DNA from: JBGOUV01 sp041477815 | GTDB lineage: Bacteria; Acidobacteriota; Terriglobia; Bryobacterales; JACQDG01 | DNA: 7,219 nucleotides | Assembly: GCA_041477815.1 (NCBI GenBank) | Contig: JBGOUV010000365.1 | Coordinates: forward strand, 1 to 7,219 | Direction: 5' to 3' | Part shown: piece by piece, positions 1-4,780 of the stretch | Layout: each line of letters begins with the position of its first letter | Numbering within the stretch: the stretch's first letter is position 1 | Position numbers and translations under genes: made by a program | Notes under the pieces: generated by a model | Databases searched by the model: none | What the model was told of the DNA's origin: nothing | What the model saw: the letters and a program-made list of their open reading frames with translations, nothing else

Positions 1-621
1 GGTGGAGCCGGTGGCGTCCTGGCTGAGATTGCGTCCGGCCTGGTCGGCCGCGTGGCCCACCGCGGTTACCCGGCTGAACTGGCCGTTGCCGCCCGCTACC
101 AGCGTCACCACCGCCGACTTCATGGCCGCCGACGTGCCGTTGGGGATCTGCAGCGACGCGCCCGTATAGGTCCCGGTCAGGACGGCGTTGGTCACGCCGC
201 TGGCCGCCGCCTTGATGGCGATCAGGATATCGTTGGTGTTGTCGGCGGCCTCGGTGCCAGCCCCCAGCAGTACGCTGCCGTCGCCGCTCAACCGCCCCAG
301 CACCTGCAAGGTATTACGAATGGGGTTGGACAGCGTAACGGTGCCGTTGGAGGCGACCGTATACGTGCCGCTGCCGGTGGAGGCCGCCGGCGCTCCGTTG
401 CCGCGGCCCAATTTGCCCGTGTAGGTGTAGGCGCCCTGCCCGTTGAAGGTAATCGACCCGCTGAGGCTCTGGGCATCGGTCGCCGAGCCCTGCGAGGCCG
501 TCACCAGCAGGTGGGCGAAATAATACTTACCGTTCAGCGACGCGTTATTCAGCGTCTGGGGGAAGGCGATTCCGGCGAACAAGAGCACAGCCGCAGCGGC
601 TCGAAGGTGGTATGGTGTCAT
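1..621 (-). CDS. Secreted protein of unknown function, 5' part (3' end beyond window)
   Basis: An uninterrupted minus-strand frame runs from ATG at 621 to the window edge (207 codons, no stop seen). The N-terminus MTPYHLRAAAAVLLFAGIAF is a typical Sec signal peptide (short polar start, hydrophobic core, likely cleavage just before or after PQT). The mature part starts LNNASLNGKYYFAHLLVTAS and is rich in Gly, Thr, Ser, Asn and Ala with alternating beta-type stretches such as SGSITFNGQGAYTYTG and GSGTYTVASNGTVTLSNP, suggesting a secreted beta-structured protein. I associate this style with acidobacterial secreted proteins that often end in a TIGR03437-type domain, but the C-terminus is outside the window, so that is inference. 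The start is supported by the signal peptide; the Shine-Dalgarno is weak (GGGGA about 9 nt upstream). GC-rich third positions support coding. Divergent from the cytochrome gene. Function unknown. Confidence 0.8.
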   Translation of the reverse strand, partial: MTPYHLRAAAAVLLFAGIAFPQTLNNASLNGKYYFAHLLVTASQGSATDAQSLSGSITFNGQGAYTYTGKLGRGNGAPAASTGSGTYTVASNGTVTLSNPIRNTLQVLGRLSGDGSVLLGAGTEAADNTNDILIAIKAAASGVTNAVLTGTYTGASLQIPNGTSAAMKSAVVTLVAGGNGQFSRVTAVGHAADQAGRNLSQDATGST

Positions 622-638
622 GGAAACAATCCCCATTT

Positions 639-644
639 ATCTTA
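639..644 (-). promoter_or_regulatory. Possible -10 box for the secreted-protein gene
   Basis: On the minus strand TAAGAT lies 17 nt upstream of the ATG at 621, a sensible -10 position giving a short leader. No good -35 hexamer is found 16-18 nt further upstream; that position is occupied by the heptamer repeat (ATGGCT-type sequence). Identification rests on the hexamer and its position only. Confidence 0.25.
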
Positions 645-650
645 CACTAG

Positions 651-690
651 AAGAAGCCATTAGCCATTAGCTTTTGGCTGCACAGCAACC
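651..690 (-). repeat. Heptamer-based repeat element, copy A
   Basis: Read on the minus strand this 40-nt segment is GGTT, then GCTGTGC, one extra A, GCCAAAA, GCTAATG, GCTAATG and GCTTCTT. It is a 7-nt periodic array with consensus GCTnnnn, bounded by GGTT at one end and GCTTCTT at the other. The same design occurs twice more at 3238-3276 and 3297-3328. It sits between the divergent secreted-protein and cytochrome genes, just upstream of the possible -10 box of the former. It does not code for anything recognisable. Confidence 0.7.
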
Positions 691-721
691 AGGATGTCTC
701 TATTCTAACCAAACCCCTTGG

Positions 722-743
722 GGCGCGAGAAGTTGCTCGCGCC
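722..743. promoter_or_regulatory. Perfect 8-bp hairpin upstream of the cytochrome gene
   Basis: GGCGCGAG (722-729) and CTCGCGCC (736-743) are perfect inverted complements separated by the 6-nt loop AAGTTG. It ends 17 nt before the chosen ATG at 761. No T-run follows on the plus strand, so it does not look like an intrinsic terminator in that direction. It could be a 5'-leader stem-loop or an operator; the sequence does not decide. Confidence 0.45.
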
Positions 744-760
744 TGTGTTACTGTATGGCT

Positions 761-1312
761 ATGAAGCCTTGGGGTATTGTCATTCTGGTCTTGTCGGCGA
801 TGGCTCTGGCGGCGATGGTGGCGCAGCCTACCGCAGGCCCGGAGGAACCGCGGTTCACCGCGGAAAAGGAGCTGATCCGCCCGGAGGGCTACCGGGAGTG
901 GATCTTTGTGGGGGCCTCGCTGGGCATGAGCTACAACGAAGCGGCTCCCAAACAGCCCACCTTCCACAACGTCTACCTGCACCCGCGCGCCTACCGGGAG
1001 TTCGTCAAGACCGGCCGCTTTCCGGAACGGACCATCCTGGCCATGGAGGTGCTGATGCCCGGCGCGCAGTCCTCCATCAACCGCCACGGCCAGTTCGAGG
1101 ACCGTCCGGTGGGGGTCGAGGCGGCGGTGAAGGATTCCAGCCGCTTCCCGGAGGGCTGGGCGTACTTCAACTTCATCCGCCCCGGCCAGAGCGCCGCGCC
1201 TACCGCTAAGGCCTTCCCCAAAGAGGCTTGCTGGCAGTGCCACCACGAGCACGCCGCGGGCGACAATGTTTTCACCCAGTTCTATCCGGTGCTGCGCCAG
1301 GAATGGAAATAA
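761..1312 (+). CDS. Cytochrome P460-family c-type cytochrome
   Basis: Encodes 183 aa. Residues 1-21 (MKPWGIVILVLSAMALAAMV) form a signal peptide or membrane anchor, placing the protein in the periplasm or on the membrane. The body contains YREWIFVGASLGMSYNE, FHNVYLHPRAYREFVKTGRF and GWAYFNF, features I recognise from the cytochrome P460 / cytochrome c'-beta family. A single covalent haem motif CWQCH lies near the C-terminus (C157, C160, H161), its usual place in the family, followed by AAGDNVFTQFYPVLR. Characterised P460 proteins oxidise hydroxylamine or bind NO. Which applies here cannot be told, since I cannot securely place the P460 cross-linking lysine. ATG 755 two codons upstream is an equally possible start, and neither has a clear ribosome-binding site; a TTG at 674 is unlikely because it would put a polar Cys-rich stretch before the signal peptide. 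Its last 10 nt overlap the kinase gene. Confidence 0.88.
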   Translation: MKPWGIVILVLSAMALAAMVAQPTAGPEEPRFTAEKELIRPEGYREWIFVGASLGMSYNEAAPKQPTFHNVYLHPRAYREFVKTGRFPERTILAMEVLMPGAQSSINRHGQFEDRPVGVEAAVKDSSRFPEGWAYFNFIRPGQSAAPTAKAFPKEACWQCHHEHAAGDNVFTQFYPVLRQEWK

Positions 1313-2023
1313 AGGAGCTGGGCGGCGGCGTCTCGAACCGCGTATGGCTGGTGGAGGAGCCGGCGGGCCGCTACGTGATCAAGCAGTCGCTCGACCGGCT
1401 GCGGGTGGCCGAGGAGTGGCTGGCCGATCGCTCCCGCATCTTCCGCGAGCGCCAGAGCCTGGAGGACGCGGCGCGCTTTCTCCCCGCCGGCGCCGTCCCG
1501 CGGGTGCTGTGGGCCGACGACGCCAACTTCCGCTTCGCCATGTCGGCGGCCCCGCCCGAGGCCGCCACCTGGAAGTCGCAGCTTCTGGAGGGGCGTCTCG
1601 AGCCCGCCCTCGCCGCCCACGTTGGAGTCCTGCTCGGACTGCTCATCCGTCATACCTGGTGTGACCCGGCGATGGAGCGGCGCTACGGCGACCAGACCGC
1701 CTTCGACCAGCTCCGCCTCGACCCCTATTACCGCACCATCGCCCGCCGCCACCCGGAGGTGGCCGGGCGCGTCGCGGAGCTGCTGGCGGCGTCGGCGGCG
1801 CGACGGGTATCTTTGGTACACGGCGATTGGAGCCCCAAGAACTTCCTGGTCCACGGCGGCCACGTGTTCCCACCTGGGCTGCCTGCTGCTGGCCCGCATC
1901 GACGGCAAGAGCCCGGTCGAGTACCTCACCGCCGAGCCGGTGCGGGAGAGGGTGCGCCGGACGGCGGTGGACCTGATCCTGGACCGGACCGATTCGCTGG
2001 AGGAATTTTTGCGCCGGATATGA
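1303..2023 (+). pseudogene. Broken phosphotransferase (APH / methylthioribose-kinase-like) with internal deletion and frameshift
   Basis: The first 189 codons (1303-1869) encode the N-lobe and start of the C-lobe of an aminoglycoside-phosphotransferase-fold small-molecule kinase: glycine-rich LGGGVSNRVWLVE, lysine in YVIKQ (K27), and the catalytic loop HGDWSPKN (H173, D175, N180). The pattern KQSLDRLRV...W...R is reminiscent of MtnK-type kinases. Right after LVHGGHVF the frame turns into Pro/Gly/Arg-rich nonsense, while the +2 frame (from about 1868) reads HLGCLLLARIDGKSPVEYL... and ends at TGA 2021-2023, a plausible natural C-terminus. Missing between the halves is the segment that should hold the second metal-binding Asp (IDFE / GDP...D region), probably some 70-80 residues by family length. 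So a deletion of 3n+2 bases near 1866-1871 best explains it. ATG 1303 overlaps the cytochrome gene by 10 nt; the true stop overlaps the enolase ATG as ATGA. Substrate unknown; an assembly error is possible. Confidence 0.75.
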
Positions 2024-3231
2024 GCTATCGCATCGAGAAGCTGGACGCCTGGCAGATCCTGGACTCGCGGGGCAACCCCACGGTGGCCGTGGAGTGCCGG
2101 CTGGAGGGCGGAACCCGCGCGACGGCGATGGTGCCTTCCGGGGCGTCGACCGGACGGCACGAGGCCGTGGAGCTGCGCGACGGACGCAGCGTGGCTCGGG
2201 CGGTGGGGCACGTCAACCAGGACCTCCACGCTCTTCTCGCCGGCGCCGACGCCCGCGAGCAGGCGGCCCTGGACCGCGCCATGATCGCGCTGGATGGCAC
2301 GCCCAACAAGAGCCGCCTGGGCGCCAACGCCCTCCTGGGGGTCTCGATGGCCGTGGCCCGCGCCGCTGCTACGGAGGCGGATGTACCTCTGTGGCAGTAT
2401 CTGGCAGGTTCCCGCCGGCCGTCCCTGCCCGTGCCCATGATCAATATCCTCTCGGGCGGGCTCCACGCCGGACGCCAGCTCGAGTTTCAGGACTTCCTGG
2501 TCATCCCTCACGGCTACCCGGGCCTGGACGAAATGCTGGAAGCGACGGTAGCCGTGCACCGCCGGGCGGCGGACCTGATCGTGGCCGCCGGCTACGTCCT
2601 GACCGGCGTCGCCGACGAGGGGGGCCTGGGACCGCGCCTGGGCTCGAACGGCGAGGCCGTCGAGCTGCTGGCCCGCGCCATCGAGCCGGAGGCCGGCCGC
2701 ATGTCGATCGCCCTCGACGTCGCCGCCACGCATTTCTTCCGCGATGGATATTACGAGTTAGAAGGGCGGCGCCTCGACGCCGCCGGCATGAGGGACCTCC
2801 TGGCAGAGTGGCTCGACCGCTACCCCCTCGTATCGATTGAGGATCCCCTGGCCGAAGACGACTGGGACGGCTGGCGGAACCTCACCGCCCGCCTGGGATC
2901 CCGCTGCCGCCTGGTGGGCGACGACCTGTTCTGCACCCACCCGGCGCGTTTGGAGCGCGGCGTCCGGGAAGGCGCGGCCAACTCGGTGCTGGTGAAGATG
3001 AATCAGATCGGAACCCTCACCGAGACGTTTCAGGTGATCGATGGGGCGCGCGAGGCGGGCTTCGGGGCGGTGATCTCGGCGCGGTCCGGGGAGACCGAAG
3101 ACGCTTTCCTGGCCGACCTGGCGGTGGCCTCGGGGGCGGGCCAGATCAAGATTGGCTCGGTGACCCGGTCCGAGCGATTGTCTAAATACAACCGGCTATT
3201 GGAGATCGCCGGGCGGGAGTGGACCGGCTAA
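2020..3231 (+). CDS. eno: Divergent enolase (phosphopyruvate hydratase) paralog
   Basis: Encodes 403 aa; classical bacterial enolases are about 425-435. It starts ILDSRGNPTV (13-22), the enolase N-terminal signature, and keeps the SGAST loop (40-44), the Mg ligands D233, E274 and D301, the catalytic lysine K326, the K377 equivalent in QIKIGS, E200 in DEGG and H149 in GGLHAG. Two active-site positions differ from the family (yeast numbering): E168 is Asp (D158, QDF for QEF) and H373 is Ala (A354, SARSGETED for SHRSGETED). The loop after ELRDG lacks the usual RYxGKGV segment. It may catalyse 2-phosphoglycerate dehydration in glycolysis, or a related reaction as a second enolase-like enzyme. The ATG (2020-2022) overlaps the kinase stop by 4 nt, with GGAGGAA at 1999-2005. 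The upstream frame is open, so translation from 1303 would give a 642-aa fusion. A hairpin follows the stop. Confidence 0.9.
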   Translation: MSYRIEKLDAWQILDSRGNPTVAVECRLEGGTRATAMVPSGASTGRHEAVELRDGRSVARAVGHVNQDLHALLAGADAREQAALDRAMIALDGTPNKSRLGANALLGVSMAVARAAATEADVPLWQYLAGSRRPSLPVPMINILSGGLHAGRQLEFQDFLVIPHGYPGLDEMLEATVAVHRRAADLIVAAGYVLTGVADEGGLGPRLGSNGEAVELLARAIEPEAGRMSIALDVAATHFFRDGYYELEGRRLDAAGMRDLLAEWLDRYPLVSIEDPLAEDDWDGWRNLTARLGSRCRLVGDDLFCTHPARLERGVREGAANSVLVKMNQIGTLTETFQVIDGAREAGFGAVISARSGETEDAFLADLAVASGAGQIKIGSVTRSERLSKYNRLLEIAGREWTG

Positions 3232-3237
3232 CACAGA

Positions 3238-3276
3238 AAGAAGCTGTCAGCGAATAGCTATTAGCCTTTAGCAACC
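3238..3276 (-). repeat. Heptamer-based repeat element, copy B-left
   Basis: On the minus strand this 39-nt segment is GGTT, GCTAAAG, GCTAATA, GCTATTC, GCTGACA, GCTTCTT: five exact 7-nt units with GGTT and GCTTCTT ends. It starts 7 nt after the enolase stop and is the inverted partner of copy B-right. Confidence 0.75.
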
Positions 3277-3296
3277 CTGAGGCGGGAGGTGATCCG

Positions 3297-3328
3297 GGTT
3301 GCTGACAGCTAAGAGCTAACAGCTTCTT
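3297..3328 (+). repeat. Heptamer-based repeat element, copy B-right
   Basis: On the plus strand this 32-nt segment is GGTT, GCTGACA, GCTAAGA, GCTAACA, GCTTCTT: four 7-nt units with the same ends as copies A and B-left. It overlaps the 3' end of the minus-strand gene at 3309-3638, supplying its TAG stop and last codons. Confidence 0.75.
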
Positions 3329-3638
3329 TTCTTCTGACCAGGTGTTCGAGCAGGGTCCGGTTGGCGCCGAGGACGTCCAGGGCGCCGGTGAAGCGGGTTC
3401 GTAGCAGGTTCAGGGCCCCCCCCAGCCGCTCGATCACGCCGGCCAGCAGGTCCATCTGCTCGCGGCGGTAGAGCGCTTCGCCGCGCAGGCCGGCGGGCGG
3501 CGAGGCCTCCACCAACGCCAGGTAGTGGCGGACGGCGTCGAGTTTCTCGTGGACGCCGGCCCAATCGCCCCGGTCCAGACCGCCCAGCAGGTCCCGAGCC
3601 GCCCGGCAGGAGAGTTGGTAGAGTCTTTGCTCGGTCAT
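3309..3638 (-). CDS. Small helical protein, possible flagellar chaperone (FliT/FlgN-like)
   Basis: Encodes 109 aa starting MTEQRLYQLSCRAARDLLGG. A good Shine-Dalgarno (GAGGA, about 5 nt before the ATG) fixes the start, and codons are strongly GC3-biased until the last six. The protein is rich in Leu, Ala, Arg and Glu with few strand-formers, so it is predicted to be nearly all alpha-helix, probably a helical bundle (e.g. HEKLDAVRHYLALVEA, YRREQMDLLAGVIERLGGAL). There is no signal peptide or membrane segment. I do not recognise the family from residues. Size, helicity and divergence from the flbD-motA-motB operon make a FliT- or FlgN-type flagellar export chaperone the best guess. The last residues (KEAVSS and stop) are encoded by the heptamer repeat, so the C-terminus may have been altered by repeat insertion. 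Confidence 0.75.
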   Translation of the reverse strand: MTEQRLYQLSCRAARDLLGGLDRGDWAGVHEKLDAVRHYLALVEASPPAGLRGEALYRREQMDLLAGVIERLGGALNLLRTRFTGALDVLGANRTLLEHLVRRKEAVSS

Positions 3639-3666
3639 GCGATCCTCTTCGGGCGCTCCCCCGGAA

Positions 3667-3691
3667 ATCGGAGAAAATGTTTTCTGCCGAT
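3667..3691. promoter_or_regulatory. Palindrome with sigma-28-like -10 box in the divergent flagellar promoter region
   Basis: AGAAAA-TG-TTTTCT (3672-3685) is a perfect inverted repeat with a 2-nt centre. It is extended on both sides by ATCGG (3667-3671) and CCGAT (3687-3691), with one extra G at 3686. It lies between the small helical gene (start 3638, minus) and flbD (start 3721, plus). GCCGATAG at 3686-3693 matches 7 of 8 bases of the FliA/sigma-28 -10 consensus GCCGATAA, but the expected -35 TAAA at the right spacing is absent (ATCG instead). It may be an operator, a promoter, or both. Confidence 0.4.
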
Positions 3692-3720
3692 AGAGCTACT
3701 AGAAGGTTGAGATTGCATTC

Positions 3721-3933
3721 ATGATTCGTCTGACCAGGTTGAACCACACCCCGATCGTGGTGAATGCCGAATTGATCGAGTACCTGGAGGCTACTCCGGA
3801 TACGGTGATCTCCCTAGTCAACGGGCAGAAACTGACCGTTCTGGAGAGTTTGGAAGGTGTCATGGAAGAAATCATTGACTATCACCGGCAGATCCGGCAG
3901 AAGCCGCTGGTTCGCAGCGGGAAGGAGGCCTAA
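3721..3933 (+). CDS. flbD: Flagellar protein FlbD (SwrD family)
   Basis: Encodes 70 aa, the usual length for FlbD/SwrD. The start MIRLTRLNHTPIVVNAELIE is the family hallmark (I-x-L-T-R-x-N, then VVNAELIE), followed by YLEATPDTVISLVNGQKLTV and the VLES...IIDYHRQI C-terminal half. It is a small cytoplasmic protein without membrane segments. In Bacillus subtilis SwrD is needed for full flagellar motor power, acting through the stator. It is the first gene of the motility operon here: its TAA is one base from the GTG of motA, whose ribosome-binding site lies inside its last codons. Its own ribosome-binding site is weak (AGAAGG at 3701-3706, 14 nt before the ATG). The palindrome with a sigma-28-like -10 box lies just upstream. 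Confidence 0.93.
   Translation: MIRLTRLNHTPIVVNAELIEYLEATPDTVISLVNGQKLTVLESLEGVMEEIIDYHRQIRQKPLVRSGKEA
3924..3928 (+). promoter_or_regulatory. Ribosome-binding site that decides the motA start
   Basis: GGAGG lies 6 nt before GTG 3935, at the end of the flbD coding sequence. This selects GTG 3935 over the upstream ATG at 3857, which would add 26 residues overlapping flbD and would precede the natural MotA N-terminus RRSLDIGSVLG. Confidence 0.75.
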
Positions 3934-3934
3934 C

Positions 3935-4780
3935 GTGGCCGGGCGCCGGAGTTTGGACATAGGCAGTGTGCTGGGGCTGGTGCTGGCGCTGGGGGGCATT
4001 TGCGGCGGCCTGATGCTGGAGGGCGGCAGCCTGCGGGAAATCGCTCAACCGACGGCGGCCATGATCGTCCTGGGAGGCACGTTGGGCGCGACCATGCTGG
4101 GCCAGCCGTTCCGGACGTTTTTGGCGGCGATGCGGCAGGTGGTGCAGGTCCTGTTCGAACCCCACACCGACCCGCAGGGGGCGATCAAGGAGATCATGGA
4201 GTTCGCCACGAAGGCGCGGAAGAACGGGATCGTATCGCTCGAGAAGGAGGCCTTGTCGGTCCCCGACCCCTTCCTCCGCAAGGCCCTCACCCTGGCCGTG
4301 GACGGGACCGAGCCGCAGGAGATCCGCCGGATGATGGAACTGGAGATCAATATGGAGGAGTCGCGGCGGGAGGCGGAAGCGAGGGTCTTTGAAGCCGCCG
4401 GCGGGTACGCCCCGACCATCGGGATCATCGGCGCGGTGTTGGGTCTCATCCAGGTGATGAAACACCTGGAGGACATAGCGGAAGTAGGTAAGGGCATCGC
4501 GGTAGCGTTTGTGGCGACGATTTACGGAGTGGGCGTGGCCAACCTGATCCTGCTCCCGGCCGCCAACAAACTCAAGTGCCGGGCCCAGGACCATCACAAC
4601 ATCTGGGAGCTGACCCTGGAAGGCGTGATCGGCATCGCCGAGGGCCTCAATCCCAAGCTGATCCTGGGGAAGCTGGAAGCGTATCTGGAGACGAAGTCGG
4701 CGTCGGCGCCCGCGCCCGTTCCGGCGAAGGGTGCAGTCCCGGCAGCGGCGCCGGCCGGGGAGCCGGAACCCCATGTCTAA
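3935..4780 (+). CDS. motA: Flagellar motor stator protein MotA
   Basis: Encodes 281 aa from a GTG start. With MotB it forms the inner-membrane proton channel that powers flagellar rotation. Visible features: TM1 about 9-28 (DIGSVLGLVLALGGICGG), TM2 about 36-56 (MIVLGGTLGATMLG), and a large cytoplasmic loop with ARKNGIVSLEKEA, where R95 and E103 correspond to the charged residues that contact rotor protein FliG. TM3 (about 157-175, YAPTIGIIGAVLGLI) has P160, and TM4 (about 187-208, IAVAFVATIYGVGVANLILLP) has P208; these prolines match the conserved pair of E. coli MotA (P173, P222). The length is typical of the MotC/PomA-like branch. The C-terminus carries an Ala/Pro-rich tail (from about residue 253) not usual for the family. 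Its stop overlaps the motB start by 8 nt, indicating translational coupling of the two stator subunits. Confidence 0.96.
   Translation: MAGRRSLDIGSVLGLVLALGGICGGLMLEGGSLREIAQPTAAMIVLGGTLGATMLGQPFRTFLAAMRQVVQVLFEPHTDPQGAIKEIMEFATKARKNGIVSLEKEALSVPDPFLRKALTLAVDGTEPQEIRRMMELEINMEESRREAEARVFEAAGGYAPTIGIIGAVLGLIQVMKHLEDIAEVGKGIAVAFVATIYGVGVANLILLPAANKLKCRAQDHHNIWELTLEGVIGIAEGLNPKLILGKLEAYLETKSASAPAPVPAKGAVPAAAPAGEPEPHV

Larger units (their letters stand above)
3238..3335. terminator. Hairpin between convergent genes, candidate bidirectional terminator
   Basis: The two inverted repeat copies can fold. The outer arms are 3238-3251 and 3315-3328 (14 nt, one mismatch). The inner arms are 3268-3277 and 3296-3305 (8 perfect pairs from AGCAACCC/GGGTTGCT, then a G-U and an A-U). 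On the plus strand the stem is followed by a pyrimidine/T-rich tract (TTCTTTTCTTCT, 3324-3335), as expected for a rho-independent terminator of the enolase operon. On the minus strand a weaker TTCTTTCTG follows. The 18-nt inner loop is unusual because it contains GGAGGTGATCC (3285-3295). Confidence 0.45.

Noticed and set aside
52..663. Plus-strand open frame of 203 codons at the left edge
   Set aside because: It lies opposite the minus-strand gene with a convincing signal peptide; its product is Arg/Gly-rich and reads through the repeat element.
1228..1302. Earlier ATG for the kinase/enolase frame
   Set aside because: These codons lie inside the haem-binding end of the cytochrome gene and read as Arg/Pro-rich nonsense; the kinase fold starts directly at ATG 1303.
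1282..2733. Long minus-strand open frame (483 codons) opposite the kinase and enolase
   Set aside because: It is the shadow of high-GC coding sequence. The plus strand carries recognisable kinase and enolase motifs throughout, and the minus translation is Arg/Gly/His-rich without any domain.
3299..3319. TTG-initiated six-codon ORF placed 8 nt after the GGAGGT in the hairpin loop
   Set aside because: Too short, made of repeat sequence, with no sign of selection. The spacing after the SD-like sequence is suitable, but that alone is not enough.
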